Source of the DNA: Pseudomonas fluorescens
Lineage (GTDB): Bacteria; Pseudomonadota; Gammaproteobacteria; Pseudomonadales; Pseudomonadaceae
Assembly (NCBI RefSeq): GCF_040448305.1
Contig: NZ_CP148752.1
Location: 5,743,501-5,807,500, forward strand
Length of the DNA stretch: 64,000 bases
Direction of reading: 5' to 3'
Shown here: positions 41,728 through 50,647 of the stretch, piece after piece
Numbering within the stretch: the first letter of the stretch is position 1
Layout of the letters: each line of letters starts with the position of its first letter
Translations under genes and position numbers: made by a program
Notes under the pieces: model-generated
The model's database searches: none
What the model saw: the letters and a program-made list of their open reading frames with translations, nothing else
Told to the model about the DNA's origin: nothing

Positions 41728-43785
41728 ATGCAGGCTTTTTTATCACCGGGGATCGGGCTGCTGGGGCGTTTTGGCTTCGCACGTAAATTCCAGCTGTTGT
41801 TTCTGCTGTTTATCCTGCCGCTGGCCGGCAGCCTGTGGATGATCGGCCAGGACTATCGCGACAAACTCAACCTGATCTCCGGCGAACGCGCCGGGGTGCG
41901 GCAACTGCTTGCGCTCGATGCGCTGGATGACCTGCTCGCCGCCCAGCGTGATCGCGCCGCCCGGTGGCGCGCCACCGAAACCAATCGCCAGCCAACGCCG
42001 GCCACCCTCGCCGCGATGGCCGCCTTCGATGCGGTTCAGCCCGCCGTCAGCCAGGCCGCTGCCGAGTTGGGCAATGCCCTGCAAAAAGAAAGTGCCGTGG
42101 GTGAAACCCTGTCGCGTTACCAGACCCTGCAAACCGCCCTCGATGGCCTCGATTCAAAAAGCCTGAGCAATGTCGGCTGGTGGCCGGATGGCTATGATCG
42201 CTTCACCAACGCCTTGAGCGCCCTGCAAGCCTTGCGCGAGCAAATCGCCATGGACAATCGCCTGACGCTGGCACCGTGGCTGGAAACCTACTTGCTGACG
42301 CAGATCTCCACCCAGCATGCACCGGACCTGATCGAACGGGTCGGTCGTCTGGCGGCGGTGGGTCAGGCCTCGGTGGTGTCCGGGCAGTTCACCCTGCAAA
42401 GCCGCCTGCAACTGCGCGACCTGCGCAGCCGCATCGGCGATGCTCGAGAGCAGTTGGTGAAAACCGCAGGCCTGCTCGAAGCGCGCTTGCCCAGCGCCCT
42501 GCAAACCTGGGCCGGGCAATACCACGACAGCCTCAAGCGCCTCGATGCGGGTCTGAAGGTGCTGGATGACGGCGTGTTCGGCGGCAGCATCAACCTCAAG
42601 CCGGAGGATTTCGAACGCAGTCTCGATGCCCTGCTCTCCAACCTCGCCTCGTTGCGTCAGCAGTCGCTGGTGTCGCTGGATCAACGCCTGGATTACTACC
42701 ACGGCTCGGCGATCCGCCAGTTCATTGTGGTGGCCGCCGTGTTGGGCTGCCTGCTGTTGGCGGCACTGTATCTGTTCATCTGTTTGCAGGCCTCGATCCG
42801 CCGCAGTGCCAGCGGCATCACGGTGCTGGCCGAGGCCTTGCGCGATGGCAATCTGAGCCTGCAAGTACCGGTTCAGGGCCGGGACGAACTGGCGGTCATC
42901 AGCACCGCGCTGAACGTCGCCGTGGTGCAACTGCGCACCAGCCTGCAAGGGGTGAATCACGAAACCCTGCAACTGAGCAACGCGGTGCAAACCCTCAACC
43001 ATCACTCCAGCGACGCCCTGGGCGAAGTCGAAGCCCAGCAGTTGCAGATCAGCCAGATTGCCGCAGCAGCGACGCAACTGGCCGCCACCTCACAAGGGGT
43101 GGCCCACAGTTGCGAACAGGCGTCCGGCAGCGCCCAGCACACCCGGCGCATTGCCGCCGACAGCAGCCGTGACAGCCAGCGCACCACCGCGAGCATCCAG
43201 CAACTCAATCAACGCCTGAACGAGACCGCTGCGGCACTCGGTCGGGTCAGTGAACAAGGACAGCAGATTCAACTGGTGGTCGACACCATTCGCGGCGTCG
43301 CCGAGCAGACCAACCTGCTGGCCCTCAACGCCGCCATCGAGGCGGCACGGGCGGGCGAGCAAGGGCGTGGCTTCGCGGTGGTGGCCGATGAGGTGCGCAG
43401 CCTGTCGCAACGCACGCAATCGTCGACCGCACAGATTGCCGGTACGGTCGACAGCCTGCGCAACACCGTGAATGAGGCCGTCAGCCTGATGCAAGCCGCG
43501 TGCAGTCAGGCAGAGAGCGATGCACAAGCGGTCACCGGCCTCGGTGAACGGCTCGGGGAAATCGCCAGCGCGGTACAGAGCGTCACCGATACCCTGGCGC
43601 AAATCGCCACAGCAGTGGAAGAACAGGCCAGTACCGCCGACGAGGTCAGCGGCAATATCCAGCAGGTCGATCAAGCGGCTGTGCGTTTGCTCGAAGGGGC
43701 CCGCGCGGTGAACCAGGCCGCAGACACCCTGAGCCACGGCAGCAAGGCCCTCAGCGCCAACACCGGGCGTTTCCGTTTGAGTTGA
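41728..43785 (+). CDS. Methyl-accepting chemotaxis protein
   Basis: A 685-residue receptor. A first membrane segment FQLLFLLFILPLAGSLWMIG near residue 20 is followed by a long helical sensor region of about 320 residues, the second membrane segment FIVVAAVLGCLLLAALYLFI near 335, a HAMP domain, and a signalling hairpin with tip EQTNLLALNAAIEAARAGEQ near 560. The sensor looks like a nitrate- or helical-bundle type, ligand unknown. ATG 41728 follows GAGGAG by nine bases; a GTG start at 41632 would add 32 unlikely residues. The C-terminus lacks a CheR pentapeptide. Confidence 0.9.
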   Translation: MQAFLSPGIGLLGRFGFARKFQLLFLLFILPLAGSLWMIGQDYRDKLNLISGERAGVRQLLALDALDDLLAAQRDRAARWRATETNRQPTPATLAAMAAFDAVQPAVSQAAAELGNALQKESAVGETLSRYQTLQTALDGLDSKSLSNVGWWPDGYDRFTNALSALQALREQIAMDNRLTLAPWLETYLLTQISTQHAPDLIERVGRLAAVGQASVVSGQFTLQSRLQLRDLRSRIGDAREQLVKTAGLLEARLPSALQTWAGQYHDSLKRLDAGLKVLDDGVFGGSINLKPEDFERSLDALLSNLASLRQQSLVSLDQRLDYYHGSAIRQFIVVAAVLGCLLLAALYLFICLQASIRRSASGITVLAEALRDGNLSLQVPVQGRDELAVISTALNVAVVQLRTSLQGVNHETLQLSNAVQTLNHHSSDALGEVEAQQLQISQIAAAATQLAATSQGVAHSCEQASGSAQHTRRIAADSSRDSQRTTASIQQLNQRLNETAAALGRVSEQGQQIQLVVDTIRGVAEQTNLLALNAAIEAARAGEQGRGFAVVADEVRSLSQRTQSSTAQIAGTVDSLRNTVNEAVSLMQAACSQAESDAQAVTGLGERLGEIASAVQSVTDTLAQIATAVEEQASTADEVSGNIQQVDQAAVRLLEGARAVNQAADTLSHGSKALSANTGRFRLS

Positions 43786-43800
43786 GTCCGCCAGGACTTC

Positions 43801-44706
43801 TCAGGCGCGGATCACCGCCTCCGGGAAGTCCTGCTCCAGCTCGCTCTTGAGCCAGTCGATAAACCACGCCACGTCCGCCGAGAGTTCGGCGGACGGCGTC
43901 AGCACCCGGTAGCTTTCCAGCTTCACCTGCGCGTCCACCACCCGCACCAGCTTGCCGCTATGGAGTTCTTCGCGCACCAGCACTTCGTTGGCCAGCGCAA
44001 TGCCCTGCCCGCTCTCGGCCACCGACAATGCGTGGTCGTTGTTGACGTAGAGCATGTCCGAATTGAGATGGATGTCGAGGTCATTAGCGGCGAACCACAG
44101 GTTCCACCACTCGCCATCATCGACGTGGATCAGGTTGTGTTTCACCAGGTCCGCGGGGCTGTCGATGGGCTCGACGCTGGCCAGATAATCGGGGGAACAG
44201 ATCGGAAACACCCGAGGGCAAATCAGGCTGGTGCGCGAGTGGGCATATTGGCCGTCCACCCCGTAGACGATGCCCAGGTCAGCGCTTTTGCCATCCACTT
44301 CGGTAAAGGTCGAATTGGGTTCAATGGCGAACTTCAAGCCCGGACGCAGGTGCCGCATGGCCTCGATGCGCGGCATCAGCCAGCGCTTGGCGAACCCCGG
44401 CACCACCATGATGCGCAACCAGCGTTCGGCGTGTTTTGGCTGCGCCTCTTTTCCGGCCTCGATGATCAGCTGCAAGGCGGCGGTGATCTTGCGGTGATAC
44501 TTCTCCCCCGCCGTCGTCAGGTTGACCCCGCGAGAGGTGCGCTCGAACAGTTGGATGCCCAGCCAGTCTTCCAGCAACTTCACGTGACGGCCGATGGCCG
44601 GCTGGGTCACGTGCAGGGCCTTGGAGGCTTCGACATAGCTGCCCAGCCGGGCCGCGGCATCAAAGGCACGCACCGCGTTGAGCGGCGGCAAACGGTGGTC
44701 AGGCAT
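43801..44706 (-). CDS. LysR family transcriptional regulator (GcvA-like)
   Basis: A 301-residue regulator. The N-terminal helix-turn-helix is AVRAFDAAARLGSYVEASKA then LHVTQPAIGRHVKLLEDWLG, as in the GcvA group; the rest is a substrate-binding sensor domain with GIALANEVLVREELHSGKLV near 250. ATG 44706 follows the upstream palindrome region. It is divergent from the ABC importer operon and, by the usual LysR logic, probably controls it in response to the imported solute. Confidence 0.9.
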   Translation of the reverse strand: MPDHRLPPLNAVRAFDAAARLGSYVEASKALHVTQPAIGRHVKLLEDWLGIQLFERTSRGVNLTTAGEKYHRKITAALQLIIEAGKEAQPKHAERWLRIMVVPGFAKRWLMPRIEAMRHLRPGLKFAIEPNSTFTEVDGKSADLGIVYGVDGQYAHSRTSLICPRVFPICSPDYLASVEPIDSPADLVKHNLIHVDDGEWWNLWFAANDLDIHLNSDMLYVNNDHALSVAESGQGIALANEVLVREELHSGKLVRVVDAQVKLESYRVLTPSAELSADVAWFIDWLKSELEQDFPEAVIRA

Positions 44707-44725
44707 GGTTTCCGGGCGCCTTCTG

Positions 44726-44760
44726 CTGTTAAATTTTTTAACAGCCCCTATGTTAAAATT
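44726..44760. promoter_or_regulatory. Palindromic operator between the LysR and ABC genes
   Basis: CTGTTAAA (44726-44733), TTT, TTTAACAG (44737-44744) is a perfect 8-bp palindrome with the T...A form of LysR sites; a further half TGTTAAAA lies at 44751-44758. It is AT-rich within GC-rich DNA and lies 20-55 bases upstream of the lysR start. Confidence 0.65.
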
Positions 44761-44933
44761 GAAGTTTCGCCCCCGCAACCCCTCGCTGATAATCGATCCA
44801 CATCAGAACAAAAAAACAGCTGGTTACAACACCCGAACGCAATCTCGATCCTGCCCAGAAAAATAATATCCATGGCCCGACGGCACAGCTGTTTCAGCAG
44901 GTGCGCGGGCGATGGGGGAATCGGAGGTAACGC

Positions 44934-46052
44934 ATGAATGCCCTGCATTCGCTGCAAACGCTGGCGGTGTCTATCCGCTCAGTGCGCAAAGTCTACGGTG
45001 ATCCAAAGACTGGCCCGGTGGCGCTGAAAAGCATCGACCTGGACATTCGCGACAACGAGTTCTTCACCCTTCTCGGCCCTTCAGGCTGTGGCAAAACCAC
45101 GCTCCTGCGGATGATCGCCGGGTTCGAATTCCCTACCGAAGGCGAGATTCTGCTCTACGGCGAAAACATCGCCGACCGCCCGCCCTTTCAGCGCCCGGTC
45201 AACACGGTGTTCCAGCATTACGCGTTGTTCCCGCACATGACCATCGCCGAGAACCTGGCCTTCGGTCTTGAATCCCACCCGATGGGCAAAGTCCTGAACA
45301 AAACGCAAATGGCCGAACGGGTGCGCGAGATGCTCGCCCTGGTGCAGATGGAGCGCTTTGCCAACCGCAAGCCGGCGCAGTTGTCCGGCGGTCAGCAACA
45401 GCGTGTCGCCCTGGCTCGTGCATTGGCGCCGCACCCCAAAGTCTTGCTGCTCGACGAACCGCTCTCGGCCCTCGATCTCAAGCTGCGCCAGGCCATGCGC
45501 GAAGAGCTGAAAACCATTCAGGCCCGCACCGGCATCACCTTCATCTTCGTCACCCATGACCAGGAAGAAGCCCTGACCATGTCCGACCGCATCGCCGTGT
45601 TGTCCGAAGGCGAAGTGCAGCAGGTCGGCCGCCCGGAAGACATCTACGAACGCCCGCGCAATCGCTTTGTCGCGGATTTCATCGGTGAAACCAACTTCAT
45701 CGAAGGCACGGTCACCCGCGTCGAAGACGGCCTGGCCTGGTTCGCCGGTCCGGCCGGTCATCCGCTGCCTGCACAGCCGTGCAGCGATGTGCGGGTCGGG
45801 GCCAACGTCGCATTGTCCGTGCGCCCCGAGCGTTTGCATCTGGTGCCAGCCACCACTGAATACGCTCTGCCGTGCCGGATCGAAGCGCAGATCTACCTCG
45901 GCACCGACCTGCAATACCAGGTCAGCCTGAGCGACGGTTCGCGCCTCACCGTGCGCACCCCCAACTGCGTCGACCAGAGCAAACGCTTCGCCGTCGGCAG
46001 CCAGGCCGGTCTGTTGTTCGACCAGGGCAGCGCCAGCGTCCTGCACGATTGA
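44934..46052 (+). CDS. Spermidine/putrescine-type ABC transporter, ATP-binding protein
   Basis: A 372-residue PotA-like ATPase. Walker A LLGPSGCGKTTLLRMIAGFE near residue 44, signature AQLSGGQQQRVALARALAPH near 143, Walker B KVLLLDEPLSALDLKLRQ near 164, and a TOBE-type C-terminal domain. GGAGGTAA precedes ATG 44934. First gene of a five-gene unit; the solute may be a polyamine, an amino-acid derivative or an amide. Confidence 0.92.
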   Translation: MNALHSLQTLAVSIRSVRKVYGDPKTGPVALKSIDLDIRDNEFFTLLGPSGCGKTTLLRMIAGFEFPTEGEILLYGENIADRPPFQRPVNTVFQHYALFPHMTIAENLAFGLESHPMGKVLNKTQMAERVREMLALVQMERFANRKPAQLSGGQQQRVALARALAPHPKVLLLDEPLSALDLKLRQAMREELKTIQARTGITFIFVTHDQEEALTMSDRIAVLSEGEVQQVGRPEDIYERPRNRFVADFIGETNFIEGTVTRVEDGLAWFAGPAGHPLPAQPCSDVRVGANVALSVRPERLHLVPATTEYALPCRIEAQIYLGTDLQYQVSLSDGSRLTVRTPNCVDQSKRFAVGSQAGLLFDQGSASVLHD

Positions 46053-46067
46053 GCACGAGGAATTGCC

Positions 46068-46988
46068 ATGCACGCTTTACCGATTGCCAATACCCTGGAA
46101 CGTCGGCGGGCCTTCCAGAGCTTTCTCGGTGTCAGCCCCGCGCTGATCGCCATCGGCCTGTTCCTGATCGTGCCGATCCTGATCGTCATCGGTTACTCGC
46201 TGATGGAGGCCAACCCCTACGGCGGGGTGAACAAGGTATTCAGCAGTGACGCCTACACCTCGCTGCTGTTCGAGCGGCAACTGGACGACAGCCTGGCCTT
46301 CGCCGACTCCTACCTGATCATCGCCCTGCGCTCCATCGGCATCGCCGGGCTGACCACCCTCATCACTTTGCTGATCGGTTTTCCGGTGGCGGTATGGCTG
46401 GCCATGCAACCGGCCCATCGTCGCGGCTTGCTGATCTTCCTGATCACCGTGCCGTTCTGGGCCAACCTGTTGATCCGCACCTATGCGTGGATCCTGCTGC
46501 TGCGCAACACCGGGGTGATCAACAACAGCCTGATGGGCCTCGGGGTCATCGACCAGCCGCTGCAACTGCTCTACACCGACGGCGCGGTACTGCTGGGGCT
46601 GGTTTATACCTACGCGCCCTTCGTCGTACTGCCGATCTACGCCACCCTGGAAAAAATGGACATCCGCCTGCTCGAGGCCGCTCAGGACCTCTACGCCGGA
46701 CGCGTTCGAACCTTGCGCAAGGTGGTGTTGCCCATCGCCAAACCGGGGATTCTCGCCGGCGCCATCCTCACCTTCGTGCCTTGCCTGGGCGCAATGATCG
46801 CCCCGGAACTGCTCGGCGGCGGCACGCGGATGATGCTCGGCAACCTGATCTTCCGCCAGTTCAGCGATGCGCGTAACTGGCCATTCGGCGCGGCCCTGTC
46901 GCTGGTGTTGATGGCGGCGGTGATGTTGGTACTGACGGTCTATGCCTTGCGTGCCGAACGCCAGCGTATCGCCAAAGGAGGTGCGTGA
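46068..46988 (+). CDS. ABC transporter permease (PotB-like)
   Basis: A 306-residue inner-membrane permease with six segments. The coupling EAA loop is EAAQDLYAGRVRTLRKVVLP followed by IAKPGI near residue 205. It begins 15 bases after the ATPase gene and overlaps the second permease gene by four bases. Confidence 0.91.
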   Translation: MHALPIANTLERRRAFQSFLGVSPALIAIGLFLIVPILIVIGYSLMEANPYGGVNKVFSSDAYTSLLFERQLDDSLAFADSYLIIALRSIGIAGLTTLITLLIGFPVAVWLAMQPAHRRGLLIFLITVPFWANLLIRTYAWILLLRNTGVINNSLMGLGVIDQPLQLLYTDGAVLLGLVYTYAPFVVLPIYATLEKMDIRLLEAAQDLYAGRVRTLRKVVLPIAKPGILAGAILTFVPCLGAMIAPELLGGGTRMMLGNLIFRQFSDARNWPFGAALSLVLMAAVMLVLTVYALRAERQRIAKGGA

Positions 46989-47794
46989 TGATCGGCCTGT
47001 TCAAACGCAATACGCTGGGCGTGCAGGACTTCCCCGGCTTCGGTGGTTTCAGTTTCCTGTTCTACCTGTACCTCTACGCGCCGATCGTAGTGCTGGTGGC
47101 GTTCTCGTTCAACGCCAACCAGTCGGCCACGGTGTGGACCGGTTTCAGCTTCGACTGGTACCGCGCGGCCTTCGCCAATCAGGCCCTGCGCCAGGCGGCC
47201 GGAAACAGCCTGTTGATCGCGGTGTGCGCCAGCATGGTCGCCACGGCCATCGCCACCCTTGCCGCCCTCGGCACTTCACGGGGTGCGAAGTTCAAGGGCC
47301 TGCAACTGTCCATGGGCGCGATCATGTTGCCCCTGGTGCTGCCTGAAATCGTGGTCGGGGTCGCCACCCTGGCGCTGTTCTCCACCATCGGTCTGTCCCT
47401 GGGCTACGGCAACCTGATCATCGCGCACACGGTGTTCTGCATTCCGTTCGCCTTTTTGCCGATACGGGCACGCCTGAACGACATGGACCTGTCCCTGGAA
47501 CAAGCCTCGGCCGACCTGTATGCCGGCCCGTGGCGGACCTTCCGCAAGGTCACCCTGCCGCTGCTGATGCCGGGGATTTTCTCCGGGCTGATGCTTGCCT
47601 TCATCGTGTCGCTGGATAACTTCGTGATCTCGATGATGGTCTCCCAGGCCGGTACCACGACCCTGCCGATCTTCATCTTCGGCCTGTTGCGCATGGGCGT
47701 GACACCGGACGTCAACGCCGTCTCGACCCTGATCCTGGGCGTCTCGGTGCTGTTCGTCACGCTCTCTTATCTGCTGGGCAAAAAGAAAACCTGA
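46985..47794 (+). CDS. ABC transporter permease (PotC-like)
   Basis: A 269-residue second permease of the importer. EAA-type loop EQASADLYAGPWRTFRKVTL then PLLMPGIFSG near residue 170 contacts the ATPase. ATG 46985 overlaps the first permease stop (ATGATG context), giving coupled translation. Confidence 0.91.
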   Translation: MMIGLFKRNTLGVQDFPGFGGFSFLFYLYLYAPIVVLVAFSFNANQSATVWTGFSFDWYRAAFANQALRQAAGNSLLIAVCASMVATAIATLAALGTSRGAKFKGLQLSMGAIMLPLVLPEIVVGVATLALFSTIGLSLGYGNLIIAHTVFCIPFAFLPIRARLNDMDLSLEQASADLYAGPWRTFRKVTLPLLMPGIFSGLMLAFIVSLDNFVISMMVSQAGTTTLPIFIFGLLRMGVTPDVNAVSTLILGVSVLFVTLSYLLGKKKT

Positions 47795-47821
47795 ACCTTC
47801 TACGTACTGTGGGGAAATAGC

Positions 47822-48868
47822 ATGAGCAAGTTGATTGCAAGCATCGGCACTTCGTTGTTCCTGACTTTACCGCTGACCATGGTCGGCAGCGTTCAGGCCG
47901 CGGAAAAACTCAACGTGGTGAGCTGGAGCGGCTACTTTTCACCGGAGATTCTCGCCAAGTTCCAGAAGCAAACCGGCATCGAAGTCACAGTCGACTCCTA
48001 CGATTCCAACGAAACCCTGCTGGCCAAATTGAAACAGGGCGGTGCCGGTTATGACGTGGCGATCCCGTCGCACCAGTTCGTGCCGATCCTGATCAAGGAA
48101 AAACTGCTGGAGCGTTTCGACCCGGTCAGCCAGCCCTACTACGCCAGCGTCGTCGACAACCTGAAAAAACCCACCTGGGACCCGGAAGGCGCCTACTCCG
48201 TGCCGTTCATTTGGGGCACCACCAGCGTGGTGCTCAACACCGAGCGCTACAAGGGCCCCACCGACAGCCTCAAGGTGCTTTACGAGCCGCCGGCCGAACT
48301 GCAAGGGCGGATCAACATGTTCGACTCGGTCAGCGACGTGGTGGACATGGCCAGCCTGTACCTGAACATTCCGCTGTGCAGTGAAGACCCGAAGCAGATG
48401 CAGCAGGTCCTGACCCTGCTCAAGGCGCAGAAACCCTTCGTCAAGACCTACAGTTCCAAGGCCGGTTCGATCCGCGAAAACCTCGCCTCGGGTGAAATCG
48501 ACATGTCGACCTTCTGGGGCGGCTCGTCGATGCGCGCCCGGGAGATGAAACCGAGCCTGAAATACCTTTACCCAAAAGAAGGTGTACTGGCCTGGGTCGA
48601 CAACATGGTCATCCCGACCGGCAGCAAGAACCCAGCGAACGCCAAGGCCTTCATCGCGTTCCTCAGCCAGCCTGAAAACGCGGCGATGACCCAGAACTTC
48701 CTCAAGCACCAAAGCCCGATCAAGGGTGTGGAACCCTTCCTCGATGCGGGCCTGAAGGACGCGCCGGAGCTGCACATTCCCGAAGGCACCAACGTGGTGT
48801 TCAGCAAGACCTGCGGCGAAGGCGCAATCCGCCTGGCCGACCGTCTCTGGACCAACCTGATGCGTTGA
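47822..48868 (+). CDS. Periplasmic polyamine-type solute-binding protein
   Basis: A 348-residue exported receptor for the importer. Signal peptide with ASIGTSLFLTLPLTMVGSVQ then AAEKLN, cut after QAA near residue 23. LNVVSWSGYFSPEILAKFQK and ESYDSNET-like VDSYDSNETLLAKLKQGGAG are typical of PotD/PotF relatives; FIWGTTSVVLNTERYKG lies near 127. The precise ligand is open. A terminator follows the gene. Confidence 0.9.
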   Translation: MSKLIASIGTSLFLTLPLTMVGSVQAAEKLNVVSWSGYFSPEILAKFQKQTGIEVTVDSYDSNETLLAKLKQGGAGYDVAIPSHQFVPILIKEKLLERFDPVSQPYYASVVDNLKKPTWDPEGAYSVPFIWGTTSVVLNTERYKGPTDSLKVLYEPPAELQGRINMFDSVSDVVDMASLYLNIPLCSEDPKQMQQVLTLLKAQKPFVKTYSSKAGSIRENLASGEIDMSTFWGGSSMRAREMKPSLKYLYPKEGVLAWVDNMVIPTGSKNPANAKAFIAFLSQPENAAMTQNFLKHQSPIKGVEPFLDAGLKDAPELHIPEGTNVVFSKTCGEGAIRLADRLWTNLMR

Positions 48869-48875
48869 TCTCTAC

Positions 48876-48905
48876 CGCCCCGACGCAAATGGCGGGGCGT
48901 TTTTC
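48876..48905 (+). terminator. Terminator between binding-protein and amidase genes
   Basis: CGCCCCG (48876-48882), ten-base loop, CGGGGCG (48893-48899), then TTTTT. It may lower but not stop expression of the amidase. Confidence 0.85.
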
Positions 48906-48929
48906 CAGCCGTCTGAAAGGCCGCTTGCA

Positions 48930-50384
48930 ATGAACTCGAATAACATCAGCGAACTGGTCCTGTTGCAGGCCCATGAGCTCGCCGAACGCATCCGCCTGCG
49001 CCAGGTTTCCTGCCGGGAAGTGATGCAGACTTATCTTGCCCATATCGAACGCTTCAACCCGCAGGTCAATGCGCTGGTGAGCCTGCAAGCGCCGCAAGAC
49101 CTGCTGGCCCAGGCCGATATCCGCGACGCCGAACTGGCGAAAGGTCAATACCGTGGCTGGATGCACGGCCTGCCCCACGCCATCAAGGACTTGTCCCTGA
49201 CCCGCGGCATCCGCACCACCCTGGGTTCGCCGCTGTACAAGGACTTCATCCCCGAACGCGACGGCATCATGGTCGAGCGGATCAAAGCGGCGGGCGCGAT
49301 CATCATCGGCAAGAGCAACACCCCGGAATTCGGCCTCGGTTCGCAAAGCTATAACCCGCTGTTCGGCGCGACCGGTTGTGCCTACGACCCGAGCAAGACC
49401 GCTGGGGGCAGCAGCGGCGGCGCGGCGGCGGCGTTGGCCATGCACCTGGTGCCGGTGGCCGACGGCAGCGACATGATGGGCTCGCTGCGCAACCCGGCGG
49501 CCTTCAACAACATCTTCGGTTTCCGTCCGTCCCAGGGCCGCGTGCCCTTCGATGACAGTGCCGATCTGTTTATCGACCAACTCGGCTACGAAGGCCCCAT
49601 GGCTCGCAGCGTGCGCGATGCAGCGTTGCTGTTGTCGGTGCAGGCCGGGGCCGATGCGCGGGCGCCGCTATCGATTGCCGAATCGGGCAGCGCCTTTGCC
49701 GCACCGCTGGATCGAGACTTCAAAGGCACGCGTCTGGGCTGGCTCGGCGACTTCAACGGCTACCTGCCGATGGAGCAAGGCATCCTCTCGCTATGCGAGA
49801 AGGCCTTTGCCGACTTCGAAAGCCTGGGTTGCCACATTGAACCCGTTCAATCCAAATTCGCGCCAGAGAAGCTGTGGAGCAGTTGGCGGACATTGCGCCA
49901 CTGGATGGTCGCCGGCTCGTTGGGCGCGACTTATGCCGACCCGCAAAAACGGGCGCTGTTGAAACCGGAAGCCTGCTGGGAAGTGGAAAACGGCCTGAAA
50001 CTCTCGGCCACTGACGTGTTTGCCGCCTCGGTGACGCGCAGCGACTGGTATCGGGCGATCTCCAGGCTATTCGAAAAATACGACTATCTGCTGCTGCCCA
50101 GCGCCCAGGTATTCCCGTTCGATAAAACCCAACCGTGGCCTGCCTCCATCGAAGGCGTGACCATGGACACCTATCACCGCTGGATGGAGGTGGTGATTCC
50201 CGGCACCTTGTCCGGCTGCCCGGTGGCTAACGTACAAGTGGGCTTCAACCAGAACGGCCTGCCCATGGGCCTGCAGATCATCGGCAGACACCAGGCCGAC
50301 TTCGCTGTCCTGCAACTGGCGCACGCGTACGAACAGGCCAGCCGCTGGTTCCAGCGCTGCCCTTCACCCCTGCTCAGAGGATAG
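48930..50384 (+). CDS. Amidase signature family hydrolase
   Basis: A 484-residue amidase. The catalytic Lys lies in GLPHAIKDLSLTRGIRTTLG near residue 84, the cis-Ser/Ser pair in DPSKTAGGSSGGAAAALAMH near 160 and VADGSDMMGSLRNPAAFNN near 178. Substrate is unknown, but the ABC importer upstream suggests it hydrolyses an imported amide. It ends just before a tRNA gene. Confidence 0.9.
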   Translation: MNSNNISELVLLQAHELAERIRLRQVSCREVMQTYLAHIERFNPQVNALVSLQAPQDLLAQADIRDAELAKGQYRGWMHGLPHAIKDLSLTRGIRTTLGSPLYKDFIPERDGIMVERIKAAGAIIIGKSNTPEFGLGSQSYNPLFGATGCAYDPSKTAGGSSGGAAAALAMHLVPVADGSDMMGSLRNPAAFNNIFGFRPSQGRVPFDDSADLFIDQLGYEGPMARSVRDAALLLSVQAGADARAPLSIAESGSAFAAPLDRDFKGTRLGWLGDFNGYLPMEQGILSLCEKAFADFESLGCHIEPVQSKFAPEKLWSSWRTLRHWMVAGSLGATYADPQKRALLKPEACWEVENGLKLSATDVFAASVTRSDWYRAISRLFEKYDYLLLPSAQVFPFDKTQPWPASIEGVTMDTYHRWMEVVIPGTLSGCPVANVQVGFNQNGLPMGLQIIGRHQADFAVLQLAHAYEQASRWFQRCPSPLLRG

Positions 50385-50471
50385 ATTTTGATAAACGGTT
50401 GAAAGCGCAGAGAAATATTTTAGATTTGTGCTTGACGCATCCCCGTTACCGGTGAATAATGCGCGCCACTT

Positions 50472-50548
50472 GGCTACATAGCTCAGTTGGTTAGAGCATA
50501 GCATTCATAATGCTGGGGTCCGGGGTTCAAGTCCCTGTGTAGCCACCA
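50472..50548 (+). tRNA. tRNA-Met (CAU, elongator)
   Basis: 77 bases: acceptor GGCTACA/TGTAGCC, D-loop AGCTCAGTTGGTTAGAGC, anticodon CAT at 50516-50518 in loop TTCATAA, T-loop GGTTCAAGTCC, encoded CCA. The sequence is close to the E. coli elongator type rather than the initiator or the Ile2 type. Confidence 0.95.
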
Positions 50549-50554
50549 AGTACT

Positions 50555-50588
50555 AAAAACGGCTTACCGCAAGGTAAGCCGTTTTTTT
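50555..50588. terminator. Terminator after tRNA-Met
   Basis: AAAAACGGCTTACC, loop GCAA, GGTAAGCCGTTTTTTT. It can work in both directions. Confidence 0.95.
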
Positions 50589-50647
50589 ATGCCTCGATAA
50601 AAGTGGGCCGCGGTTGCAGGAAATCCTGAACCGCACACACCCGTCGA

